Source: Brachycybe producta | Lineage: Eukaryota > Arthropoda > Diplopoda > Playtdesmida > Andrognathidae | DNA: 64,000 nucleotides | NCBI GenBank assembly: GCA_036925085.1 | Contig: JAUPFP010000011.1 | Coordinates: forward strand, 2,383,797-2,447,796 | Direction of reading: 5' to 3' | Part shown: in pieces, positions 45,660 through 56,624 of the stretch | Layout of the letters: every line of letters begins with the position of its first letter | Position numbering within the stretch: the first letter of the stretch is position 1 | Position numbers and translations under genes: made by a program | Notes under the pieces: generated by a model | What the model was told of the DNA's origin: nothing | Seen by the model: the letters and a program-made list of their open reading frames with translations, nothing else | The model's database searches: none

Positions 45660-46280
45660 TTTTCCATTGACATTTCATGAAAAACTATTTTCTTCTTTTT
45701 CAAACTTTCATTCAAATTTTATTTTTTGAAGTATGTTTTTATGAAAAACAAATTTTCTTAAAACCGCGGGTGTGGTGTAAGAGACCTCCTATAGAACATA
45801 ATATTCCCTGCAGTGGCGCCATCCGAGGAGACAAAAACAAAATAAAAATCTATTCAGCCATCATTTATGCATACACAAAATAATTCAAGCCAAGTTTTTT
45901 TTTTATAATGAAACACTGTTCAGAGTTCAGTTAAATTTCAAATGTTAAGTTTTCCTCTTGAAATTAGTCCATTTAGTAGGTCTAACACTTCAAACTGTTG
46001 AGATTCAAAACAATGATTATCCCCCCCCCCTTTAACTTTTCAAGTGTTAAAAAAACAACACAAATTGGTTCAAAAGTTGAGATACATAGCTTGCACTCGC
46101 ATTATTAATATCATTATGCAAGAAGTTAAAACTGAAACAAGCTTAAGAATACAAGTTTCAAACATTTTTTTCCCTTAAATTTCAAATAAAATAACTGGGT
46201 TTAAGTTTTACAGTATGGTTTTAACTGAAAACACGATCCACATACCGGTTAATGCGAATGCAATGTTAAAATGTCTGAGA
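45660..46280. other. Non-coding DNA
   Basis: A C-run at 46021-46030 and A/T-rich DNA; nothing recognised. Confidence 0.3.
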
Positions 46281-46284
46281 AATA

Positions 46285-46411
46285 TAATTCAGAAAGAGAG
46301 GAAGAGAGAAAGATAAGAGCGAGAGTAAGAGAGAAAGAGAAAGTAAGTGAAAGAGAGAAAGAAAGAGTAAAAGAAAGTTAGAATAAAAGACAGAAAGATA
46401 AAAGTGAGAGA

Positions 46412-46449
<38 letters not shown>

Positions 46450-46813
46450 AGCGTGAGAGTGAGAAAGAGAGCAACTGTAAGAGAGAGAAAGAGAGAAAAG
46501 AATGAGAGGGAGAGAGAGAGCAAGTGTAAGAGAAAGAGAGAGAGCAAGTGTGAGAGAGAGGGAGAGAGAGAGCAAGTGTAAGAGAGAGAGAGAGAGAGAA
46601 AGAGAGAAAAGAGTGAGAGAGAAAGAGAGAAAAGAGTGAGAGAGAAAGAGAGAAAAGAGTGGGAGAGAGAGCAAGTGTAAGAGAGCGAGAGAGAAAGAGA
46701 GAAAAGAGTGAGAGAGAAAGAGAGAAAAGAGTGGGAGAGAGAGCAAGTGTAAGAGAGCGAGAGAGAAAGAGAGAAAAGAGTGAGAGAGAGAAACGAGTGG
46801 GAGAGAGAGCAAG

Positions 46814-46861
<48 letters not shown>

Positions 46862-47447
46862 GAGTGAGAGAGAAAGATAGAAAAGAGTGAGAGAGGGAGA
46901 GAACAAGTGTAAGAGAGAGAGAGAGAGAGAGAGAGAGCAAGTGTAAGAGAGAGAGAGAGAGAGAGCAAGTGTGAGAGAGGGAGAGAGAGAGAGAAAGATA
47001 GAAAAGAGTAAGAGAGAAAAAGAGTGGGAGAGAGAGCGAGCAAGTATGAGAGAGAGAGAGAAAAGAGTGAGAGAGAGCAAGTGTGAGAGAGGGAGAGAGA
47101 GAGAGAAAGATAGAAAAGAGTAAGAGAGAAAAAGAGTGGGAGAGAGAGCGAGCAAGTATGAGAGAGAGAGAGAAAAGAGTGAGAGAGAAAGAGAGAAAAG
47201 AGTGAGAGTGAGAGAGAGAGCAAGTGTAAGAGAGAAAGAGAAAAGAGTGAGAGAGAGGGAGAGAGAAAGCAAGTGTAAGAGAGAGAAAGGGAGAGAGAGA
47301 GCAAGTGTGAGAGAGAGAGAGAGAAAGCAAGTGTAAGAGAGAGAGAGGGAAAGATAAAGCAAGTGTAAGAGAGAGAAAGGGAGAGAGAGAGCAAGTGTAA
47401 GAGAGAGAGAGAGAGAGAGCAAGTGTAAGAGAGAGAGAGAGAGCAAG

Positions 47448-47497
<50 letters not shown>

Positions 47498-47610
47498 AAG
47501 AGTGAGAGAGGGAGAGAGAAAGAGTGAGAGAAAGAGAAAAAAAGAGAAAGTGTAAAAGAAAGTTAGAATAAAAGATAGAAAGATGAGAGCGAGAGAGAAA
47601 GAGACAGGAA
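46285..47610 (+). repeat. 1.3-kb GA-rich array with higher-order units
   Basis: The plus strand is almost pure purine: GA runs broken by GCAAGTGTAAGAGAG and AAAAGAGTGAGAG words. Longer blocks repeat, for example GAAAAGAGTGGGAGAGAGAG near 46651, 46726 and 46790 and a ~120-bp block near 46970 and 47088. The three long minus-strand frames (up to 448 residues, Ser/Leu-rich) are repeat readings in all three frames and not genes. Confidence 0.97.
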
Positions 47611-48403
47611 AAGCTACAATATAATCATATTCCATAGTGAAAACTAGGTGGCAATTCTGCAGGCATTAATGAATGCATCATAAGCTGCAGTCTTACTCGT
47701 TCCTTATTCCATTTGCACACTAAATCGTATATAATTGCATCCTTTATTTGCATGAAAAAAGAGAGAAGATCTCTTACTTTCATTCTAACAATGTTAAGGA
47801 TCCACTGAAACATCAGAACATAAAAAACCTCCAAAGACTCTTTAAAGCGAAGTAAAAAAAAAAAGGTCAATGGATAAAAAACCCACATGGGACTTAAGTA
47901 GAATATAACTTGAACGGATCCAGCTAACATTTTTTTTTGCTACACAGCTGTTTCTTAAATTACGATTTCTCATGAACTTCCAAGGAGAAGAGAAAAAAAA
48001 ACCATTACAATTACAGTCAATGTTAGATTTGGGAACAATAATCTTTATTGTCACTGAAAGTGAATTCTCAGATAATTTTTGGTTTATCTCATTACATGAC
48101 ATGAAAAAAATATGAAACTTCCACCACACTCTCCCCACCCATACTTTTATTTCAAATATGAAATATGTTTTACTTTTATGATGAGAGTTTGGATTTTGTC
48201 CTTTATATTTGGCTCAAAAAACACTATCATTAAAAATTAAGTGGTTGATAAGCACTAGTTTTGGCACATTAAGCACATGGTTGCGCTGATCTAGTGCTGC
48301 GCCAAAATAAACACGCTAGCAAAATTGAATAAGCGCCAAACTGAATAACCACCAAAACCCTAGGTTCACTAAAACTCGCAAAAAATAATTATTTAGCCTT
48401 AAA
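47611..48403. other. Non-coding DNA
   Basis: The 101- and 98-residue minus frames (47625-48138) lack motifs and have ordinary AT-rich composition. No assignment. Confidence 0.35.
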
Positions 48404-48765
48404 AAGACCATTACCTCCAGAAATTTCTTGTCAAAAAAACAATTTTTAAAATTTAAAATAAGTCATTAATATAATTTAAAAAATTAAAAATCAGATGACT
48501 TCATGTAAATCAACTTTATCAGATAGATGCGCCACCAAACAACAGACATTGGCAACAACCCCCCCCCCCCCCCCCCCAAAAAAAAAAGCACACTCTACTC
48601 GAATTCTGATGTGTTGGATCACCTCACTCATTACTTTCATTTCAAAGTACTATGAATTTAATATTTGAATTATTTCCACATGGAAGGTTGTACTGAGTTG
48701 AATGTGAATAAGGAATACATGTATTTGATGAAGGAATTCTGGAAATGTGAGATGAAAACCAGAGG
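48404..48765. mobile_element. Foldback MITE family M2, partial copy
   Basis: AAAAAGACCATTACCTCCAG at the left matches the M2 terminus; GATAGATGCGCCACCAAACA and the reverse of the CATTTCC/GGAATTC and TACATGTATT blocks follow. The other end is lost at the junction with 48765. Confidence 0.82.
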
Positions 48766-48860
48766 CGGCAAATGCAGCCTGCGCTGGTCGTTATGGCACT
48801 GGTTTTATTTTTTCAAAAAAACTTTTTTTTTTTGTTTTTAAATTTTTGAAAAAAAATTTT
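48765..48860 (-). repeat. Dispersed fragment shared with 1.8-1.9 kb
   Basis: GAGGCGGCAAATGCAGCCTG, then CTGGTCGTTATGGCACTGG and poly-T/A are the reverse of 1800-1900. Confidence 0.7.
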
Positions 48861-49569
48861 TTTTTAATTTTTTTTAACATCATTGATTGGTAAATTCAAA
48901 TGGATTTATAATGTAATTATAATGTAATGTAATTATAATGTAAAGTTTAGTTAGATAAATTTATTATACTGTAGACGAGTAAATCTTCTAAAACTTAAAT
49001 ACATTAAAAATATTAAGAATTATAATAGAGGAACATAGAAACTAGATAATGCAATTTTTCATATTTTCATGTCAATCAATATAAACATTTTAAGACAATT
49101 TACGAAGGCTAACAATGAAGTGAAAAACAATACACAAAACTATCACTGAAATTCTCATTTTCATGTTGTTACTTTTCTAGTTTAATTATTCAATATTGTT
49201 ATTTTTCCACTTGACCTTTATTATATTATAGAATTTGCCAATACGTTCCTCAGTTAGCTTAGAAAGTCTTCCATTTATGGCACTTTATAATCCTCTGCAG
49301 CATACGCGCGAGCGTAAAAATCATTATTGTGTGGCATTACCTACTTTGCACTTTCCAAAATAGGCTTTGAAAGTGGTGGACAGATTTAATCCCTTTTTCA
49401 AAATATAGCAGCAATGACATGGCTAATCTGCCTTTCCAACACTGTGTCATCATAAATTAACAGTGGCCATCTTTAGGATCTTTTTGCTAACATCAGCCAA
49501 CTCAGAAGTTAAAACAGTGATGCCACATACACCCGAATGCCAATAATAATGTGAGCTTTTGATGTCAAC
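48861..49569. other. Non-coding AT-rich DNA
   Basis: TATAATGTAAT words repeat at 48907-48945; otherwise nothing. Confidence 0.3.
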
Positions 49570-50075
49570 CTTATAATTTTACAAACTTGATGATGTTATT
49601 TTCTGCAACTCGTTTGTTCTCCTGATCGCGCGGTGACCGCACGAAGAAGATTCGAGTTACAGAAATAGTCGGATGGCGATCAATTGCGATTATCCTTCTG
49701 TGAAGGGGTGTAATCTTTGCAGAAGAATGGTGGCCGACGCTCCTGGTCGACACTGATATACATCTTCCTTTGTCTGTTGCCAATTGAAGATGTTGTAGCT
49801 GCTCCAGGATCTGTATGTCTCCTTGCCTTATGGTGTCTCCGGCCTCTGTAGAGAAGTATTAGTTTCCAAACTCAAGTTTACAAGAATAAATTGGTAATCA
49901 AAGGTGCGTCCTCATGCCCATGATGTGGTACGGATAAGAATCGATGTAATACAAACAAAGTTGAGCAAAGAGAAGGACGATGAACAAAGAGGAAGATGGT
50001 CCTTTTATACCTTGGACCTGTATACACCTACGAGGTGTAACTAGGTCCAAGTGACAATGGTCCTAAGAGTATCAA
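49570..50075. other. GC-richer island of unknown nature
   Basis: This part has ordinary codon-like composition amid AT-rich DNA. A 70-residue minus frame (49571-49783) is unrecognised. A compact two-level hairpin lies at 50011-50051 (CTTGGACCT..AGGTCCAAG enclosing ACACCT..AGGTGT). A fragment of a retroelement or of a host exon is possible; neither can be shown. Confidence 0.35.
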
Positions 50076-50149
50076 TCTGCCACTAGAATATTAATTAGGA
50101 TGGGAGGGAGGGACAAACGTGAGTTGTTTACCCCCCTTGGCTATGGTTT

Positions 50150-50480
50150 TTACATGTTCTAGAACATTGTACAGAATTTCTGTAAGTTTGATTATTAACC
50201 ATTGTTTAAAATATGTAGTAAAGACTGTTTTAAGTTATAAAACCACAGGACAAGTCGTATATCTTAGAAAATTTAATGTTTCTGTTGTGTTCAGCATGTT
50301 AATTTCTCACATTAGTTAATAAAAGAGAAAAGTTCATTAGTGCATCTAAATTTGTTTTAATTTTTACTCTTTTAAGAAAAGGTTTTCTGCCTAGCAGAAA
50401 ATTTATACTATAAAAGGCTCTGTTTATTTTAAAATTTTTAGGCGAATCCATGAAGTGTAACTCGAGTTATGAAGAAATTA
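50150..50480 (+). mobile_element. Tc1-like element 3' part, second copy
   Basis: ACAGAATTTCTGTAA, GAAAAGTTCATTAGTGC, TCTAAA.. and TTAGGCGAATCCAT-AAGT follow the order of 33726-34050, the stretch downstream of the transposase remnant. The coding part is missing here. Confidence 0.8.
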
Positions 50481-51546
50481 GATCTTAGACCATTACTTTC
50501 CAGGACTGGCAACTGTGAAAATCTAGTGTTACATAGAGTGGTGACCATAGACTTAATAGGGTGGTGACGGCAGCGCCACTTAAGTTGGAAAAGGTTGTAC
50601 TATAGGTGTCCTATAAGGCTGTACAATAGTCGCCAGAAGGCACTGTTGTAGTTTCACCAGGTTATACGAGAAATCCATCAGCATTCAACACAATTACGAG
50701 TTGCTAGTCCCAGAAAGAAATGGTCTAAGGTTTAACCTCCAAAAAAAAAAATTGATATTTTTTGTACCAATTGAACCTTGTAAGCCTACTACACAAATCA
50801 CATTTTATGTTTTTCATATAAATGATACTTTGGATTTTTTAGAAGAAGAAAAAAACTATTTAGCGAAGTGTCACAACCTCCACCCATAATGGGACAGGCC
50901 AATACATAAATATGGTAATTGTTACAATATGTTGCCAGTTCACGTTATTTCAGAACAATAAATTTAACCTTAAAAAACCATAATCTGAGTCATAATTTTG
51001 TGCAAATATATGGTTTGTTTCCATCTATGAATATTTAATATGAGCCCAGTTTTTCATTCTAAGCATTGCACCCATTTTTTTTTCTTTTTAGTACTTAGAT
51101 GGCTAAGCTAAATCCATCTCCACAAAAAAAAGACATTATGCTTTCTCTTCATCTCCATTTGTTTCTTATTCTTGCCTACGTTCAATTTACATGTAATCTT
51201 TTCACTTGTTCTAGTGCATTTTGAAACTTATTGCATTTTCATAGATCTATTTAATGCTTTTTTTTAGCTTCTTAAGTTTTCAAAAAAAAAATTTAAATGA
51301 CAATTCGTCAAAACTGCTGCTTGTCTCATTTTCTGCCTTTTGTAATGTCTACTGGGCTTAAAAGAATCGTTTAGGAAGTGGAGCCGTCACCCTATTATAT
51401 TTTTTTTTTCAAATTATGAATCAAAACTAAAACTCTACAGTTACAACACACGCGGCCATTGCAATTGAAACTAAATAAGAATTACATGCTGAAGTATAAA
51501 ATCACGTTGACAATACAGTACTTACAGTGATGTATGTATTAACCCT
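50481..51546. other. Non-coding DNA
   Basis: No recognisable repeat or coding remnant; 50701-50889 is open but featureless. Confidence 0.3.
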
Positions 51547-51792
51547 TTAAAAAAACCATTACTCCCAAAAAAAATTTTGTTGAAATATCATCAAGACTTA
51601 CCCAACGATTGCTAAAATAATTTTTATAATTCAAAATAAGACATTAAAATGATAAAAAAAACTTAAAAATCAAGTGACTTTTATTAGTCGCCAAACAACG
51701 ACATTTTAAATTTCTTAAAAACGAAAGACACCTTCCCACAATTTAGTGGCAAATGTTGTCACCTCACATTTCCATAGTTCCTTGATGAAATA

Positions 51793-52360
51793 CGGGGTCC
51801 GGCAGTAGGTATTGACAGTTTTTATAGTGTGATTGTCAGCTTAGTAATTGAAACACAGAGATTAAAACGGAACATATTTATTCTATACATAATGCAGTTT
51901 TCAAATATGCTTATTTTTTAAAAAAATTATGTTAGACAAATGTGCTCCTTCTTGTCTTTCGGATTCTTGGAGCCTGCTGCGAAAAGATTGCATGACACGG
52001 TGCAATACATTTGGGCCGATCGCTCTAATTTCGTTGGTTATGTTGTTGCTCAACTCCTGTAATGTGTGGGGCCCGTCAACACACACTTTGGACTTCAGAT
52101 ATCCCCATAAGAAAAAAATCGCAGCAAGTCAAATCCGGAGATCTTGCCGGCCAATTAACATTACAATTACGAGATACTTATGCTTCCCGTTCGAATGAAC
52201 ACCGTAACACAAAAAATTCGTTGCTGCACAGGCCAAGAATTCATGGCTACTGAAACTGCATAACATATTAAATTTATTGCGCAATATACTGTCCCCCACT
52301 CAGTGTCTGTCTTCCCACCACAGCGCTCACAAATGCGTCAGTACCTATTGCCGGACCCTG
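51793..52360 (-). mobile_element. Mariner-like deletion derivative in M2
   Basis: Inverted ends CGGGGTCCGGCAGTAGGTAT and ATACCTATTGCCGGACCCTG-like (right end 52339-52360) are flanked by TA on both sides. It keeps a carboxy-terminal transposase piece on the minus strand and little else. Different TIRs from the 1.1-kb mariner, so another family. Confidence 0.93.
51901..52170 (-). pseudogene. Mariner transposase, C-terminal part, frameshifted
   Basis: The minus strand reads NWPARSPDLTCCDFF, then after one additional T in a T-run LWGYLKSKVCVDGPHTLQEL and SNNITNEIRAIGPNVLHRVM, finishing with RLQESERQEGAHLSN. WPxRSPDLxxxDFFLWGYLKSKV is the mariner signature around the third catalytic Asp. The frameshift lies near 52115-52122. 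The N-terminal and first catalytic parts are absent. Confidence 0.93.
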
Positions 52361-52739
52361 TACTTGTATTCCATAGTCATATTCAACTCAATACAACTTT
52401 CACATCAACTCGAGAGCCACGTAGGCAGGCGGAATAATTCCAATATGAAATGAAATCTATAGTACTTTGAAATGAATAGGAAATACATGTATTTGAATAG
52501 TGAATTAAAAGTAATGTGATGTGAAAAACACAGGCAAAATGCTTAAATATCGACATATCGATACTTTTCGAGTCTAGAAGTATACTTTCGTTCCGATTCA
52601 TATTGTTTGGTGGCGCATCTATCTGAAATTGCAAGTCTCTACCAAATACCAATTCATTTTGAAGTTTTTTTTTAATTAAGAAGGTCCTTTTAAAAAATGA
52701 ATAAGTAGAAATTTCTAGAGGTAATGGTCTCTTTAAAGG

Positions 52740-53261
52740 CCAAGAAAAAACTGGCAATATTAATGAAAAAATATTGTTGGAAATGTGTTAATGATTACAC
52801 AGACATGCCATTAGAACCAAAAAAATTATTTTCAATAACAAAGTGAGCAAGAAAAAGGGTATCCTCATTTGGGGACACTGGCTACATTGAACATTGTTAT
52901 ACTGATAACTTTTATTTGCTATTGTGCATTTTTTCAAAGCATGGCCTTTCCAAACAAAGCATAGCAGAACACTTCTTACATCCTCAATTTTTGTATGTCT
53001 ACACTTCACTAATTTTTTGTCGGCTTCAAAAAATTGAGGGCCATGGTGTGCATCTATGGCACCTAGACTGAAAATTGCAACTTATAGTACTAGTAGTTTG
53101 GTCTAAAAAACATTGTGCAAATGTTTGCAATTTTATAGCAATAATCTATGTGATGGATGCATGGCTCCCACACATACTGAAATGGGCCTCCATTCCAAGA
53201 TCTTTGGTGGGGGGCAACCTACCTACTGCTAAGGTTAAGTGCAGTGTGATACTCTATACAG
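52740..53261. other. Non-coding DNA
   Basis: Nothing recognised; frames at 52788-53009 and 53075-53299 have no motif. Confidence 0.3.
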
Positions 53262-53723
53262 CAGCGGTCGCCAACCTTTCGGACCTCACAAACCACTAAA
53301 TTCATAATTTGAAATCCAGCAGACCACTAATATAAATTTTTTAAAAAAAAAAAGATAAATACGTTTGTCAAATAATGATCAGAGAACTTCCATTTTATTA
53401 ATAGAAAATCTTTAAAGGTTGTTTAATTGTAACAAAATTAATAGTTAGTTTAATTATTACAAAATAATTGCAGCTTAGGGGAGAAGCGTGTGGTGGGGGA
53501 AGCTGAACGAAATGTAGCTCTCGCGTGCCGTATTTTACGAGAACTGTACTAGACTAGTACATTTCGTCAATTTAGTGCAATAGAAAGGCGAAAATTGTCA
53601 TTCAGAATATAAGAATATATTTTTATTTTATTATTAATAAAACAAAAAAAAAATGCAAATATTGTCCAGATTTTTCTGCGGACCACCAACAATTTCTCGC
53701 GGACCACCGGTTGGCGACCGTTG
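53262..53723. mobile_element. hAT-like non-autonomous element
   Basis: CAGCGGTCGCCAACCTTTCG at the left faces CCGGTTGGCGACCGTTG at the right; GGACC(T/A)C and GCAGACCACT / GCGGACCACC occur on both sides. CTCTATAC lies within three bases of the left end and CTCTACAT follows the right end, a plausible mutated 8-bp duplication. No transposase. Confidence 0.82.
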
Positions 53724-53837
53724 CTCTACATGATTTAAGATAAAATAAGTCCATTTAAATGATTACACAAAAGTAATATTTATAATTATTTAAAAACTAT
53801 GGATTTACATTATAAAAACTTACAATAATATCAAAAA

Positions 53838-54100
53838 CTAGTGGGGTAACCCGTCATAAATGACGGGAGCCAAATTCTAGTTTAATTTTGCTACAGAAAT
53901 TATTTAACTATTTTATTCAAATGCTTCATAAGCACCTTAATATTGTTTGGGTTCTTGGATTGGGAGAGCGCAACATAAAGTTTATCCATGAGAAAAAACC
54001 TGTTCATTTAAATTTAAAGAAATTCCGACGTACTTAAACGTTTTTGTCCTTGTTTGTACAGCGTTATACACAGAAAGACAGACAGATCTTAATATATATA
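53838..54100 (-). mobile_element. Short Helitron copy (basic subfamily)
   Basis: Perfect CTAG (53838-53841), host A before it and CCCGTCATAAATGACGGG hairpin. Then AATTCTAGTTTAATTTTGCT, TAAGCACCTTAATATTGTTT, helicase relic (53950-54005, one insertion), TTTAAATTTAAAG, ACGTTTTTGTCCTTGTTTGT and GACAGACAGATC next to TATATATA. Cleanest example of the basic architecture. Confidence 0.94.
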
Positions 54101-54127
54101 AACTTATCTCAAAGTATATTTTCTAGC

Positions 54128-54412
54128 ATAGGCATAAATTGGGATTGAAAAGTGGGGTGGCAAGAGTTGGGAAACCAAGAACAAAAAAGATCTAGTATTG
54201 CATTGCATTTTTGGAAGGATTGAACTGTTAGGGCATGCTGGTCATGCAGAATGAACAAGAACAGATAAATTGGTGACAAATGTTTGAACTTGTACCCTGT
54301 TTTTATCACAAAAAATTAGAAATTATTTAAAAAAAAGAAAATTAATTTAGTTTTTTGGGGGTGGCGGCCGCCACCCCACGCCCTCACCCCTATTTTACGC
54401 CTATGAAAGCAC
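54128..54412 (+). repeat. Dispersed repeat R3, copy 2
   Basis: Full-looking copy bounded by CATAGGCATAAATTGGGA and CCCTATTTTACGCCTATG, which are loosely inverted. Same internal order as copy 1. Confidence 0.82.
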
Positions 54413-54508
54413 TGCAATGAATTCAGGAAGGCTCAACAGACTTCCGAGGACCATAAAAACCCATAAATTCAAAAAAGTAAAAATTGTCAAAAAATGAAAA
54501 TATTCCAA
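54413..54508 (-). repeat. Inverted copy of 320-405
   Basis: ACAGACTTCCGAGGACCATA and AAACCCATAAATTCAAAAAA are the reverse complement of the sequence after R3 copy 1. Confidence 0.8.
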
Positions 54509-54770
54509 GAGTTGGGAGACCAAGAACAAAAAGGGCCTAGTATTGCATTGCATTTTCGGAAGGATTTATTGTTAGGACATTAAAAATGCTTCATGCTGGC
54601 CATGCAGCATGAACAGGAACGGATAAATTGGTGACAAATGTGTGAACTTGTATCCTGTTTTTAGTACGAAAAATTAGAAATAATTTTTTTTAAAAAAAGA
54701 AAATTAATTTAGTTTTTTGGAGATGGTGGCCGCCACCCCACGCGCCCCCTAATTTTTCGTCTAGGTTTTT
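54509..54770 (+). repeat. Dispersed repeat R3, copy 3
   Basis: GAGTTGGGAGACCAAGAACA start and GGTGGCCGCCACCCCACGCG end; 5' edge a little shorter than copy 2. Confidence 0.8.
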
Positions 54771-54984
54771 ATAGCTTTTGTCGATGCAAATTTTTCATTA
54801 ACTTCAGTAAAATCAACTTGCTTAGCTAAATCATTTTCGATGGAAAGAAATGCTAGATGAGAGGATAATGTAAAGTGCCTAATAAAATAATTTTATTTGG
54901 ACAGACAAAAACAAGTCATCTTACAAAGTTGTTTTTGTCTTTTGTTCATCTCACTTAGCTGGGCGACCTGCCAACACCAGGCCA

Positions 54985-55092
54985 CCCATGCTAGAGTCCT
55001 GTCAGCCAGGCCCCCAGGCTAGAGTCCTGTCAGCCAGGCCCCCAGGCTAGAGTCCTGTCAGCCAGGCCCCCAGGCTAGAGCCCTGTCAGCCT
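54985..55092 (+). repeat. 28-bp tandem repeat, about four units
   Basis: AGGCTAGAGTCCTGTCAGCC plus AGGCCCCC repeats nearly without change; the first unit reads ATGCTAGAG and the last ends CTTCC. GC-rich against its surroundings, so recently amplified. Confidence 0.93.
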
Positions 55093-55564
55093 TCCTTGTG
55101 GGGGCCATAAGAGGATGTATTGGATGTTATCAAGAAAGTTGAAAATTTAATGAAGTTAAATTTTCATTAAAATATAATTTTGAAATCAAAGGAATTAATT
55201 CATCAGATGTCATTTGATATCTCTGTTAATAATATTAGTTTGACTAATGGTTTTTACAGCAAAATTAAAAATAAATACCGACCCCCCCCCCTCCTTCCTC
55301 CTCCTCTGTCTTATCAAGATAACATTAATATATCATATGTCCATTCGACTTGTTTTGGTGATATTTTTCTGTCACACTTGCTGCTGATCCAATATTTGTT
55401 GACTTGTTCTCGTCGCAATCTTGTGTTTATGTGTTTATTATTTAAGTTTAACTATTTAAAATAAGACCTCAAACGTGATTCAGCTATTCACCTGAAGCCG
55501 GTAAGTGATTTATTCTAAAAACCACACAGGTCCACACTTAACATATTCAAATAAGCCACACTAT
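55093..55564. other. Non-coding DNA
   Basis: TGAAAATTTAATGAAGTTAAATTTTCATTAA forms a small hairpin at 55139-55169. The 94-residue frame at 55180-55464 has no motif. Confidence 0.35.
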
Positions 55565-56620
55565 ATGAAATTAAACCTTTTACCTAAAAGACAGTTCACC
55601 TAAACAATTGCACCTAAAGAACTTCCTTTAGGTTAATGGTCATTAGGTGAAAGGATTTAGGTGTATTGTCATTTTGGTGAAACAGATTAGGTGTACTGTC
55701 ATTTAGGTGAAAAAGTTCATGTGAGTAGTACTGTCATTTAAGTGAAAACATTAAGTGAGTAATACTGTCCTTTAGGTGAAAACGTTTAGGTGAGTAGTGC
55801 TGTCCTTTAGGTGAAAACGTTTAGGTGAGTAGTGCTCTCCTTTAGGTGAAAACGTTTAGGTGAGTAGTGCTCTCCTTTAGGTGAAAAGGTTTAGGTGAGT
55901 AGTACTGTACTTTAGGTGAAAAGGTTTAGGTGAGTAGTACTGTCCTTTAGGTGAAAAGGTTTAGGTGAATAGTACTGTCTTTTAGGTGAAATGTTTTGGT
56001 GAGTAGTACTGTCTTTTAGGTGAAATGTTTTGGTGAGTAGTACTGTCTTTTAGGTGAAATGTTTTGGTGAGTAGTACTGTCTTTTAGGTGAAATGTTTTG
56101 GTGAGTAGTACTGTCTTTTAGGTGAAATGTTTTGGTGAGTAGTACTGTCTTTTAGGTGAAATGTTTTGGTGAGCAGTACTGTCTCTTAGGTGAAATGTTT
56201 TGGTGAGTAGTACTGTCTCTTAGGTGAAATGTTTTGGTGAATAGTACTGGCCTTTAGGTGAAATGTTTTGGTGAATAGGACTGGCCTTTAGGTGAAAAGG
56301 TTTATTTGAGTGGTGCTGTCATTTAGGTGAAAAGGTGTAGGTGAGTGGTGCTGTCATTTAGGTGAAAAGGTTTAGGTGAGTAGTACTGTCATTTAGGTGA
56401 AAATGTTTAGGTGAGTAGTAATGTCATTTAGGTGAAAAGGTTTAGGTGAGTAGTAATGTCATTTAGGTGAAAAGGTTTAGGTTAGTAGTAATGTCATTTA
56501 GGTTAAAAGATTTAGGTGCATAGTACTGTCATTTAGATGAAAAGGTTTAGGAGTAATTGTTTAGATGAAATGTCTTTTGGGTGAACAACTTTAGGTGAAG
56601 TGTCTTGATACCAAAAATAC
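55565..56620 (+). repeat. 34-35-bp minisatellite with TTTAGGTGAAA core
   Basis: The prevailing unit is TTTTAGGTGAAATGTTTTGG followed by TGAGTAGTACTGTC (34 bp; strict spacing between ~55975 and ~56215); the outer parts use a 35-bp form with GAAAACGTTTAGGTGAGTAG. Some 28 units in all. A short stretch with reversed units (ACCTAAAAGACAG, CACCTAAAGAA; 55578-55620) precedes it, as in the 7.2-8.8 kb array. Confidence 0.95.
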
Positions 56621-56624
56621 ACTG

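Larger units (their letters stand above)
51547..52736. mobile_element. Foldback MITE family M2, interrupted by mariner
   Basis: Outer ends AAACCATTACTCCCA and GGTAATGGTCTCTTTAAAGG match the M2 termini at 3 kb, with GTCAAGACTTACCCAACGAT-like sequence inside (here ATCAAG). It is split at GAAATAC by the 568-bp mariner (51793-52360); TA is duplicated, and the sequence continues TACTTGTATTCCATAG as in the uninterrupted copy. Confidence 0.88.

Noticed and set aside
45320-45715. 131-residue minus-strand frame
   Set aside because: It runs through a MITE and both its terminal repeats; no family resemblance.
46266-47635. Three overlapping minus-strand frames of 338-448 residues rich in Ser and Leu
   Set aside because: All three frames are open at once because the strand is nearly pure CT repeats; no start context, domain or non-repeat sequence.
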